From NCBI GenBank assembly GCA_007128515.1, contig SKXI01000274.1, positions 1 to 8,106 on the forward strand: 8,106 bases of DNA, written 5' to 3'. The notes under the pieces were generated by a model, which had not been told where the DNA came from, made no database searches, and saw only the letters and a program-made list of their open reading frames with translations. A program made the translations under genes and the position numbers. Of this stretch, positions 1 through 5,795 are shown piece by piece; within the stretch, counting starts at the first letter, position 1, and each line of letters begins with the position of its first letter. This DNA is from Halococcaceae archaeon (lineage in GTDB: Archaea; Halobacteriota; Halobacteria; Halobacteriales; Halalkalicoccaceae).

Positions 1-1068
1 GCGGAGGCGATTTCGGAGGCGGAGTCGGTGCTCGCGGTGGTCGGCGACGGGGTCGCCCGCGGGGGCGAGCGCGCGGTCTCGGCGGCCGCCGCGTTCGCGG
101 AGGCGAGCGGCGCACGCGTCTGTGGCGAGTACATCACGAGCGAGTCGTCGTTCCCGACCGACCACCCGCTCTGGGACACCCACCTCCCCGGCGGGGCGTC
201 GGTGGCCACAGAGAGGTTCGCCGGGGCCGACTGCCTCGTCTTCGTCGGTTGCTCGACGAACACACCCTCGCTCCGCTACGACGGTCGGCGCGTGCCCGCC
301 GAGGCCACGCTGGTCGCGATCGGCGACGACCCCTGGGAACTCGGGAAGAACGAACCGGCGGACCACACCGTGATCGGCGACCCCGGGACGGTACTCGGGG
401 AGCTCGCGGCCAGGATCGGAGAGAGGCTTCCCGAGGCCGAGAGACGAAAGCGGATCGATCGGGTCGAGACCGCGCTCGACCGCTCCGCTCCAGCACCGAC
501 CGAGAGCGACGATCCTCGCGCCTCGAAGGACGACCTCGCGCGGGCGCTCGCGGCGACCGCGGGCGAGGCGCTGCTCGTCAACGAGGGCGTCACCGCCGGC
601 GCACCGCTCAGACGTCGACTCCACCTCGGGCCCGGTCGCCTCCTCGGGAACAAGAGCGGCGGGCTGGGCTACGGCTTACCGGCGAGTATCGGCGCGGCGT
701 TCGCCGAGGCCGAGCGTGGGGAGGAAAGCCGCGAGGTGCTCGGGTTCATCGGCGACGGCTCGTACCTCTACTACCCGAACGCGATCTACACGGCCGCCCG
801 TCACGACCTCGATCTGACGGTCGTCATCGCCGACAACCGAAACTATCGTATACTGAAGGACAACACGATGCGGATCTTCGGGGGAGAGGAGACCGATCAC
901 GCGTTCGTCGCGACCGAGTTCGAGCCGCCGGTCGACCTGGTGAGAAACGCCGAGAGCCACGGCGCGAGCGCCCGGCTGGTCGACGACCCGGAGGGCATCG
1001 AGGGGGCAGTCGAGGAGGCGCTCTCCGAGTCCGGACCGACCGTCCTCGACGTGTTGATCCACGACTGA
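1..1068 (+). CDS. Thiamine-pyrophosphate-dependent enzyme, benzoylformate decarboxylase/acetolactate synthase-like (5' partial)
   Basis: The frame is open from base 1 to a TGA at 1066-1068, giving about 355 visible residues. The family is usually 530-560 residues, so the N-terminal pyrimidine-binding domain, with the glutamate that activates the cofactor, lies outside the window. The GTG at 28 is internal. The first ~120 visible residues fit the central Rossmann-like domain. The C-terminal domain is clear. A GLGYGLPASIGAAFAE block is encoded around 661-710. The diphosphate/Mg2+ motif follows, with GDGS near 751-762 and, after the usual spacing, ADNRNY near 826-843. By alignment from memory with benzoylformate decarboxylase, the Asp of GDG and the Asn of ADN are the metal ligands. 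The superfamily decarboxylates or condenses 2-oxo acids through TPP. The substrate cannot be read here, because the residues that would separate acetolactate synthase from a 2-oxoacid decarboxylase are largely missing. The superfamily is near certain; the subfamily is a guess. Confidence 0.9.
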   Translation, partial: AEAISEAESVLAVVGDGVARGGERAVSAAAAFAEASGARVCGEYITSESSFPTDHPLWDTHLPGGASVATERFAGADCLVFVGCSTNTPSLRYDGRRVPAEATLVAIGDDPWELGKNEPADHTVIGDPGTVLGELAARIGERLPEAERRKRIDRVETALDRSAPAPTESDDPRASKDDLARALAATAGEALLVNEGVTAGAPLRRRLHLGPGRLLGNKSGGLGYGLPASIGAAFAEAERGEESREVLGFIGDGSYLYYPNAIYTAARHDLDLTVVIADNRNYRILKDNTMRIFGGEETDHAFVATEFEPPVDLVRNAESHGASARLVDDPEGIEGAVEEALSESGPTVLDVLIHD

Positions 1069-1208
1069 TCCCGTCGGAGCGTTTTACCTCTAGTCCTATC
1101 GTAATCTTCTTCGAGCGTTCGAAACGGATGACACTGCTACACAGGCTCTATGGGGGGTGAGGTCACGATTCTCGCAACCGTCTTCACGTCGCGAGCGGTA
1201 TCAGGTGT

Positions 1209-1409
1209 ATGGAACGAAAGCGAAGCGAGGGACTCCTCGAGCCGTTCACGAGCAGATTCGAGATGATCACGAGTTCGTTCGGCCGCATCAGCGTCCCGAC
1301 CGAGTCGATCGGGATCCGCTCCGCACAGTACCTCGGCAAACACTCCACCGAGAGCGACACCACGCTGGAGTTCGACGGCGAGCGCTACGTCCTCGAACGG
1401 CGCAACTGA
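1209..1409 (+). CDS. Small uncharacterised protein (66 aa)
   Basis: I do not recognise the family. The ORF runs from ATG 1209 to a TGA ending at 1409. Nearly every codon ends in G or C (for example CTC CTC GAG CCG TTC ACG), as in neighbouring genes, which supports real coding. The product starts basic (MERKRSEG) and ends with a short beta-strand-like stretch (TTLEFDGERYVLERRN). The middle is rich in Ser, Thr, Ile and Phe. There is no Cys, signal peptide or membrane segment. An AGGTG at 1203-1207 sits only one base before the ATG, too close to act as a normal ribosome binding site, and no convincing TATA box lies 27 bp upstream, so the start is less sure than the frame. It stands alone, 140 bp after the TPP enzyme and 45 bp before the DUF5810 gene. 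Confidence 0.7.
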   Translation: MERKRSEGLLEPFTSRFEMITSSFGRISVPTESIGIRSAQYLGKHSTESDTTLEFDGERYVLERRN

Positions 1410-1423
1410 CGGCGTTTCGCCAA

Positions 1424-1433
1424 GGGCTTTTCC
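1424..1433 (+). promoter_or_regulatory. Probable core promoter of the DUF5810-DUF5809 pair
   Basis: A GGGCTTTTCC stretch is centred about 26 bp before the ATG at 1455, in an otherwise GC-rich gap. That is the spacing expected for a TATA-like element driving a leaderless haloarchaeal transcript, and no Shine-Dalgarno sequence precedes the ATG. The match to a TATA consensus is weak, so this rests mainly on position. Confidence 0.35.
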
Positions 1434-1454
1434 GTTCGACGCCTTCGACCGAGC

Positions 1455-1832
1455 ATGGGCTACGCCTGTCCGGTCTGCGCGGCACCACAGCACGACGCCG
1501 AGCACCTGGCGAACCACCTCGCGTTCACCGCGATCGGCGGCGACGACGCACACGAGATTTGGCTCGACGAGCACGTCCCCGACTGGGGCGAGCGCGACCC
1601 GGAGAGCCTCGGAAACGAGGTGAGCGCATTCGCCGAGCGGCGAGAGGTCGAGGTGGTCACCGAACAACGGGTGGCCGAGGAGGACGCACACCGCGGACCG
1701 ACGAGGACGCCGAACCTGGACGCCGAAGTGCAGGAGGTACTCGCCGAGGCCGAGGCGCTGACCCGGGAAATGGTCGGGGACTCGGGGGAGAGCGAGGGAG
1801 ACGACTCCGAGTCCGGAACGGAAGACGGGTAG
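1455..1832 (+). CDS. DUF5810 family zinc-finger-like haloarchaeal protein
   Basis: This 125-residue protein starts at ATG 1455, with no competing upstream start in a short gap. The N-terminus carries C5-P-V-C8 followed by H17 and H21 (CxxC-x8-H-x3-H), arranged like a small C2H2 zinc-binding knuckle. It is followed by a conserved-looking block with IWLDEHVPDWG (residues about 35-45). The C-terminal half is a charged helix (about 85-105) and then a very acidic, Ser/Gly/Asp/Glu-rich tail, typical of a salt-adapted soluble protein. From memory it matches the DUF5810 family, restricted to haloarchaea, whose function is unknown. It is followed after 23 bp by a DUF5809 gene on the same strand, and the two families often travel together, so they are probably one transcript. 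A nucleic-acid or protein-binding role is suggested only by the metal-binding motif. Confidence 0.85.
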   Translation: MGYACPVCAAPQHDAEHLANHLAFTAIGGDDAHEIWLDEHVPDWGERDPESLGNEVSAFAERREVEVVTEQRVAEEDAHRGPTRTPNLDAEVQEVLAEAEALTREMVGDSGESEGDDSESGTEDG

Positions 1833-1855
1833 TGACGGGGACGGAATCGAGGGAC

Positions 1856-2269
1856 ATGGAGAGACACGGACTGCTCCGGCCCGAAACGCCGGACGAGGCG
1901 CGGGAGGCCTACCGATCGCTCGCGCCGACGGCGACGACGATAGTGAGAGAATCGGCGCGTGCGATGGGCTTCGATCGCGAGGAGATGGACGAACGCGTCA
2001 CTGACGGTGTGTACGCGACGGCCCACGAGGCACTGTACGCCTCGCTACTCTCGGTCATCGACGGGAGCCGCGAGGAGTTCGAGAGCTGGAGGGGGGAGTT
2101 CGACGGCGAGGTGACGGTCATGGGCGGGGAGAACGTCGAGCGCGTCGTCTGGCACGAGTTTTCCGGAGAGGGACTGGCCGCGACCTACCAGAACGAACCC
2201 GAGGCGGCGCGGGGAACGCTGCGGAGAATGGCGTTCGGGCGGCTGTATCGTGACGTTCTGCACGAGTGA
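1856..2269 (+). CDS. DUF5809 family haloarchaeal protein
   Basis: The reading frame is open far upstream, but ATG 1856 is preferred. It lies 23 bp after the DUF5810 stop and starts a 137-residue protein of the length I recall for DUF5809, whereas the upstream part is arginine-rich out-of-frame translation of the preceding gene. The product opens with MERHGLLRPETPDEAREAYRS, continues with a helical segment (TTIVRESARAMGFDREEMDE), and ends with a block containing VERVVWHEF and the terminal GTLRRMAFGRLYRDVL. These features resemble DUF5809 from memory. It is acidic overall, with no membrane segment and no recognised catalytic motif. No strong Shine-Dalgarno sequence precedes the start, so translation may be coupled to the upstream gene. 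Function is unknown; a shared job with DUF5810 is an inference from the tight pairing. Confidence 0.85.
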   Translation: MERHGLLRPETPDEAREAYRSLAPTATTIVRESARAMGFDREEMDERVTDGVYATAHEALYASLLSVIDGSREEFESWRGEFDGEVTVMGGENVERVVWHEFSGEGLAATYQNEPEAARGTLRRMAFGRLYRDVLHE

Positions 2270-2293
2270 CGGTCCCGTCCGGACCTCACGGTG

Positions 2294-2375
2294 ATAGTGA
2301 CTGTTGCGACTGTTTACCGGTTCGATCGTCCGACATCGGGCGGTCAGTACGGGAATGACTCGCAACAATCAGTAT
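2294..2375. repeat. Imperfect 16-bp inverted repeat with 50-bp spacer
   Basis: The left arm ATAGTGACTGTTGCGA (2294-2309) and the reverse complement of the right arm (2360-2375), ATACTGATTGTTGCGA, agree at 14 of 16 positions. This includes an unbroken 8-bp core TGTTGCGA/TCGCAACA. It begins 25 bp after the DUF5809 stop. It could fold as a large-loop transcript end, bind a dimeric regulator at two sites, or mark the ends of a very small vanished insertion. No flanking direct repeat is obvious. Confidence 0.5.
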
Positions 2376-2585
2376 GAATCGCCCGGACTCATCGATCGCA
2401 CGTCGAACGATTTCGTTCCGTAGATATCGTCGGGTAGGTCAGGTTGCCAGCTCGTTTTACGGTACCCTGTCGAACTCCTCTACTGCGGATACGTTACACC
2501 CGTGGAAGCACCGCTCACGACGGATGCGACTGCGATATGGATCGTTCTGCCGGGGGCGACTGGTCGTCGAGACCCTCACCGAGAC

Positions 2586-2593
2586 CATTAATG
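2586..2593 (+). promoter_or_regulatory. TATA-like box of the winged-helix regulator
   Basis: CATTAATG is centred about 26.5 bp before the ATG at 2616. This is the spacing of an archaeal TATA box feeding a leaderless transcript, and it is a local AT-rich island. It helps choose ATG 2616 over the GTG at 2595, which would lie between the TATA box and the transcription start. Confidence 0.6.
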
Positions 2594-2615
2594 TGTGCCA
2601 TCACATACCACGACT

Positions 2616-3443
2616 ATGGACGCGACACCCGACGACATCGGATTTCTCGTCACGTCGGACCACCGCGTAGCCGTGCTCGACGCACTGACCACGGGCCCGA
2701 GCGACCGCGACGGGTTGCGATCCGCGACGGGGGCTTCGTCGCCAACCATGAGCCGGATCCTCACCGACTTCGAGGAGCGCAACTGGGTCGAACGGGAGGG
2801 CAGGACGTACCAGCTGACCGGCCTGGGCGAGTTCGTCGCCGAACGACTCGCGGAGTTCGTGGACGCGATGGCGGTCGAGCACCAGCTTCGTGACGTCTGG
2901 CAGTGGTTGCCACACGAATTCGACGGGTTCAGCGTCGAGTTGTTTACGGATGTAGAGGTCACATATCCCAGTCCCGGGTATCCGGATCGGCTGATCGAAC
3001 GCCGTACCGAACTGATCACGGAGACTACGACGTGGCGTGGGTTCGGTGTGGCGATGTTGGGGCTGCGGACGTTGGAGACATCGTTCGATCGGTTCCTCGA
3101 CCAGGAGGACGAGTTCCAGTGTGAGTATATCTATCCGCCTGAAGTGTTCGAGGAACTCCTGTCGTGGGGAGACACAGAGACGATCATAAACGCAGCCGAC
3201 GGGGAAAGCTACACGGTCTTACTACACGAGGACCTTCCGACCGACGATCGGTACGAACTCTGTCTGTTCGACGACCGCGTGACCATCTGTTGTTACGATC
3301 ACGAACTGGGAAGATTGCAGGCGCTCGTCGAGACGACGAGTCCCGACGTGTGGACGTGGGCGGAGTCGTGCTACGAACGGTTTCGTGCCGAAGCCCGGCC
3401 GCTCGGAGACGTCTACGAACGCGATTCCCTGTCATCGATTTAA
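2616..3443 (+). CDS. Winged-helix transcriptional regulator, FilR1/DUF1724-type
   Basis: This 275-residue protein starts at ATG 2616, chosen because of the TATA-like box 26 bp upstream. Residues about 8-75 form a winged helix-turn-helix: an FLVTSDHRVAVLDAL helix, then the recognition region (about 35-50, TGASSPTMSRILTDFEERN), and a wing ending in YQLTGLGEF. A helical linker (75-105) joins it to a C-terminal half (about 110-265) with the look of the DUF1724/FilR1 sensing domain, including YIYPPEVFEELL, a strand pair around LCLFDDRVTICCYDHELGR and a closing helix (TWAESCYERFRAEARPLG). Cysteines sit at 169, 216, 225, 226 and 252, and the adjacent pair at 225-226 might be redox- or metal-sensitive, which is speculation. 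The ligand is unknown. The coding gap to the downstream FAD oxidoreductase is 112 bp and contains repeated half-sites, so local control of that gene is the simplest reading. The wHTH is secure; the C-terminal family is from memory. Confidence 0.85.
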   Translation: MDATPDDIGFLVTSDHRVAVLDALTTGPSDRDGLRSATGASSPTMSRILTDFEERNWVEREGRTYQLTGLGEFVAERLAEFVDAMAVEHQLRDVWQWLPHEFDGFSVELFTDVEVTYPSPGYPDRLIERRTELITETTTWRGFGVAMLGLRTLETSFDRFLDQEDEFQCEYIYPPEVFEELLSWGDTETIINAADGESYTVLLHEDLPTDDRYELCLFDDRVTICCYDHELGRLQALVETTSPDVWTWAESCYERFRAEARPLGDVYERDSLSSI

Positions 3444-3474
3444 GCGGCCGCATCACTGTGGTCCAACCCGTCGG

Positions 3475-3519
3475 TGTTTCACCCCGTGAAAGATTCCGCG
3501 CGGCGGAGATCTTTCAGTG
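3475..3519. promoter_or_regulatory. Putative operator array in front of the FAD oxidoreductase
   Basis: Three related half-sites occur here: TTTCAC (3477-3482), GTGAAAGAT (3486-3494) and ATCTTTCA (3509-3516). The first two form a dyad TTTCAC-CCC-GTGAAA. The last two form a perfect 8-bp dyad TGAAAGAT/ATCTTTCA whose arms are 22 bp apart start to start, about two helical turns. The last arm ends immediately before the BRE/TATA region (about 3517-3530), so a bound protein could block or recruit TFB/TBP. A stem-loop terminator for the regulator gene is the alternative, but no T-run follows. Confidence 0.6.
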
Positions 3520-3524
3520 GGAAT

Positions 3525-3530
3525 CTATAA
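3525..3530 (+). promoter_or_regulatory. TATA box of the FAD oxidoreductase
   Basis: CTATAA lies about 28 bp before the ATG at 3556, the spacing for a leaderless haloarchaeal transcript. There is no Shine-Dalgarno sequence in front of that ATG. An alternative in-frame GTG at 3517 would place the coding start upstream of the TATA box, so it is not used. Confidence 0.65.
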
Positions 3531-3555
3531 CGATTTCGCGGTCGGATCGTGTCGT

Positions 3556-4998
3556 ATGGGATCTGAAGCGGAAAACGGTGACCACATCGACGAACTCGAA
3601 TCAGGCTTTCTCGGCGACCTGATTCGGCCTGGGGATTCCGGCTACGACGACGCTCGTGCCGTCTGGAACGGCATGATCGACAAACGGCCTGCCGTGATCG
3701 CACGATGCCAGGACGTCGCCGACGTCATCGGTGCCGTCGAGGTCGCCCGCGAGCAGGACCTGCTCGTCGCCGTCCGCGGTGGAGGACACAACGCTGCCGG
3801 TCTCGGAACGTGTGACGACGGGATCGTCATCGACTGTTCCCCGATGAACTGGGTCGACGTCGATCCCGACGCTCGGCGCGTTCGCGTCGGTGCCGGTGCC
3901 ACCTGGCGGGACGTCGATCACGCGACGCAAGCGTTCGGACTCGCAGTGCCGGGTGGGGTCGTGTCCCACACTGGTGTCGCGGGCCTGACGCTCGGCGGCG
4001 GGTACGGTCACCTCCGGCGAGAGTACGGTTTGACCTGCGACAACCTCGTCTCGGTCGACGTGGTTACCGCCGACGGACGCTACCTGACCGCCAGCGAGGA
4101 CGAGCACTCGGACCTCTTCTGGGCGGTCCGCGGGGGTGGCGGTAACTTCGGCATCGTGACTGCCTTCGAGTTCGAGGCACACCCGATCGGGACCGAGCTG
4201 GCCACGGTGGAGACCTGGCACCCCATCGAGGACGCGGCGGCGGCATTCGAGGCCTGGCGCGACTTCGTCGAGACCGCGCCGCGAACGGTCAGTGGGGAGG
4301 CGATCATCTGGGGCATACCGGAAGACCCTCACTTCCCGGAGGAGCATCACGATGACCCTGTTGCTATCATCACCGCTGTGCACTCTGGCGACCCTGAGGA
4401 GGGTGAGGACCTCCTCCGGCCGCTTCGGGAGTTCGGCTCGCCACTGTTCGACTTCAGCGGTCGGACGCCGTATCTCGACCTCCAGCAGGGCTTCGATCCG
4501 TTCTTCCCGGCCGGAGAGCACCGGTACTACCAGGGGTCGATCTACCTCGATTCGCTGGACGACGAGACCATCACCGAGATCGTCGAGCGTGAGCCGTCGC
4601 GGCCTGACCCTCGGATACTCTACTACGTCTGGAACCTCGGTGGGGCAATTGCCGACGTTCCGGAGCATGCCACGGCATTCAGCGGCCGAGACCACCCGTA
4701 TCTTCTCGCCATCGACTGCAAGTGGGACGACCCCGAGGCTGACGAGGCGATCCTCGACTGGGCGCGTTCCTTCCAGCGGGACATGCACTCCCACTCGACT
4801 GGTGAGAGCTACCGCAACTTCCCAGGACTGGGCGAGAACGAGGACGGCGAACCCCAACGGAGCCCTCGTAGCGACGAGACGAACGACCGCTTAGTCGAGC
4901 TGAAAGACCGGTACGACCCGACGAACGTGTTCAGCCGCAATCACTCCGTCGCGCCGTCCGAATCGGCACGGACCGCCGGAGTGGCCGGCGATCAGTGA
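3556..4998 (+). CDS. FAD-linked (BBE-type) oxidoreductase
   Basis: A 480-residue flavoprotein of the FAD_binding_4 plus BBE superfamily (family members are about 450-500). Residues about 45-215 form the FAD-binding PCMH domain, with the pyrophosphate loop VRGGGHNAAGLG at 73-84. H78 in that loop is the usual 8-alpha-histidyl attachment site. The motif TGVAGLTLGGGYGHLRREYG (139-158) and the following CDNL complete it. The second, cysteinyl attachment site of bicovalent members is absent: the 131-140 segment VPGGVVSHTG has no Cys. Single covalent attachment is therefore predicted. The C-terminus has a BBE-like LVELKDRYDPTNVF (446-459) and ends RNHSVAP. The family oxidises alcohols, sugars or other reduced carbon and passes electrons to O2 or another acceptor; the substrate is not readable. 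No signal peptide or twin-arginine motif is seen, so it is probably cytosolic. It sits downstream of the wHTH regulator with its own promoter. Confidence 0.93.
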   Translation: MGSEAENGDHIDELESGFLGDLIRPGDSGYDDARAVWNGMIDKRPAVIARCQDVADVIGAVEVAREQDLLVAVRGGGHNAAGLGTCDDGIVIDCSPMNWVDVDPDARRVRVGAGATWRDVDHATQAFGLAVPGGVVSHTGVAGLTLGGGYGHLRREYGLTCDNLVSVDVVTADGRYLTASEDEHSDLFWAVRGGGGNFGIVTAFEFEAHPIGTELATVETWHPIEDAAAAFEAWRDFVETAPRTVSGEAIIWGIPEDPHFPEEHHDDPVAIITAVHSGDPEEGEDLLRPLREFGSPLFDFSGRTPYLDLQQGFDPFFPAGEHRYYQGSIYLDSLDDETITEIVEREPSRPDPRILYYVWNLGGAIADVPEHATAFSGRDHPYLLAIDCKWDDPEADEAILDWARSFQRDMHSHSTGESYRNFPGLGENEDGEPQRSPRSDETNDRLVELKDRYDPTNVFSRNHSVAPSESARTAGVAGDQ

Positions 4999-5032
4999 TT
5001 CCGGTGGCTGGACGACGAGGAGCTCACCGGAA
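4999..5032 (+). terminator. Hairpin directly after the FAD oxidoreductase stop
   Basis: TTCCGGTG (4999-5006) and CACCGGAA (5025-5032) form a perfect 8-bp inverted repeat starting at the base after the TGA. The loop is 18 bases and no T-run follows, so it may act in mRNA 3'-end formation or stability rather than as a classical terminator. Confidence 0.4.
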
Positions 5033-5041
5033 GGGGGCCAC

Positions 5042-5064
5042 CGCTGACGGAGCAGTCGTCAGCG
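5042..5064 (+). terminator. Second hairpin after the FAD oxidoreductase
   Basis: CGCTGACG (5042-5049) and CGTCAGCG (5057-5064) pair perfectly around a 7-base loop. With the preceding hairpin it forms a double stem-loop between the oxidoreductase and the transposase remnant. No T-run follows. Confidence 0.45.
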
Positions 5065-5191
5065 AACCCAGCGGGGAGAGGATGAGAGCGCGGCTGTAGC
5101 CGGTTCATCGTTCCCGGTACAGCGGACCCGTCATGGGAACGGTATTCCGCTTGGATACGGCGATGTAGTTCGTGCGGCCGAAGCTACTCTC

Positions 5192-5569
5192 GTGCGGGCG
5201 TACGTGGCGTGCGATCTGACCGATCGCACGCCGAAAGAAGTCGAAGCACTCTACCAGAAACGCTCAGCAATCGAGACAGCGTTCCGGACGATGCGCGAAG
5301 CGCGTGTGCGGACAAGCACGACTGATCCAACCGTTCGGTTGTTGTTCGTTCTCGTGAGCTTCCTGCTGCGGAATCTGTGGCTCATCGTTCGGTGGGGGGT
5401 GCTCGCCACGCCGCGGCGCGGCGGGCGAGCACTACCTGTCTGGTTTCGCTTCGAGGTGTTCCGAGAGTGGCTTGACCACGCTCTCGACGAGACGTTGTGC
5501 CGGAAGTGGGAAGCACCGACCAACGGTGTCGGCATCCCGACGACCTACAGCCAGCTGGACGCGGGCTGA
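5192..5569 (+). pseudogene. IS4-like transposase remnant, C-terminal part
   Basis: The frame is open from 5048 to a TGA at 5567-5569. Transposase-like sequence is clear from about 5192 and may reach back to about 5153 (GYGDVVRA). It encodes RAYVACDLTDRTPKEVEALY and then a Y-x2-R-x3-E-x6-R stretch (YQKRSAIETAFRTMR). That is the YREK signature of IS4-type DDE transposases with the final Lys replaced by Arg; the Glu encoded at 5273-5275 would be the third catalytic residue. A hydrophobic helix follows (VRLLFVLVSFLLRNLWLIVRW), as is usual in haloarchaeal DDE transposases. The N-terminal two thirds, with both catalytic Asp residues, are missing, and no start with a promoter is visible, so it cannot be active. 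The exact ISH group is not assigned. It lies between the oxidoreductase hairpins and the AT-rich strip with the MITE-like element. Confidence 0.8.
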
Positions 5570-5586
5570 GCCCACCCGCGTCCAGC
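5554..5586 (+). terminator. 12-bp perfect hairpin spanning the transposase stop codon
   Basis: GCTGGACGCGGG (5554-5565) and CCCGCGTCCAGC (5575-5586) are exact reverse complements around a 9-base loop that contains the TGA stop. It probably ends the transposase transcript, or is a subterminal structure of the former insertion sequence. No T-run follows. Confidence 0.55.
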
Positions 5587-5788
5587 GGCAATCCTGTGAA
5601 TGAGCGACAGCTGTGGATCATCTCTCGGGTGACGGCGCTCTCACTGGCGTGAGACCGCCGTCTTTGTTCGACTCAATGGATCTATTACTCCGATCTCGTT
5701 CTTTTTGCTCCAGAAATCGAGACAGCAATCAGGGACGATGGGAACTACCGACAATGAGAGAAACTATGAACTAGTCAGATGATCCCTA
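5587..5788. other. Non-coding strip between the transposase remnant and the MITE-like element
   Basis: I see no gene here. The DNA turns visibly AT-richer from about 5663 onward (for example TTCTTTTTGCTCC near 5699-5711). The strip holds the strong hairpin at 5631-5662. The missing right end of the insertion sequence should lie here, but I could not identify a matching terminal repeat. Confidence 0.5.
5631..5668 (+). terminator. 14-bp hairpin with tetraloop and trailing T-run
   Basis: GACGGCGCTCTCAC (5631-5644) pairs with GTGAGACCGCCGTC (5649-5662) at 13 of 14 positions around the loop TGGC. TTTGTT (5663-5668) follows. This is the best intrinsic-terminator-like structure in the window. It lies 61 bp after the transposase stop, with no other gene to serve on the + strand. 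Confidence 0.6.
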
Positions 5789-5795
5789 TTAGAGG
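5789..5795. repeat. Left copy of the 7-bp target-site duplication
   Basis: TTAGAGG directly abuts the left terminal inverted repeat and is identical to the copy at 6031-6037. The match does not extend further on either side. Confidence 0.8.

Larger units (their letters stand above)
2270..2615. other. Gene-free stretch between the DUF5809 gene and the regulator
   Basis: I see no convincing gene in these 346 bases. The forward frame from 2374 gives an arginine- and serine-rich translation that overlaps the regulator start and does not look haloarchaeal. The stretch contains a long interrupted inverted repeat (2294-2375), a short dyad TTACAC-CC-GTGGAA (2494-2507) and the regulator core promoter (2586-2593). 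The region is less GC-rich than the flanking genes. Confidence 0.6.

Noticed and set aside
249..1160. Forward ORF overlapping the TPP enzyme, with an internal ATG at 1127 giving MTLLHRLYGG
   Set aside because: The arginine-rich translation is an out-of-frame reading of the TPP gene. The 10-codon tail ORF lacks a ribosome binding site and cannot be supported.
1137..1691. Minus-strand ORF (184 codons) over the small-protein and DUF5810 genes
   Set aside because: It overlaps two sense genes with correct codon bias. No promoter or family resemblance supports it.
2374..2670. 98-codon forward ORF before the regulator
   Set aside because: Basic, serine/arginine-rich composition, overlap with the regulator start and no Shine-Dalgarno sequence. 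Its ATG lies inside the right arm of an inverted repeat.
3517..3555. Upstream GTG start for the FAD oxidoreductase
   Set aside because: It precedes the TATA box at 3525-3530, so it would not be in a transcript from that promoter. The extra residues do not resemble family sequence.
3601..4857. Long minus-strand ORF (418 codons) opposite the FAD oxidoreductase
   Set aside because: It is the mirror of a strongly conserved flavoprotein in GC-rich DNA, has no recognisable motif, and is expected by codon bias.
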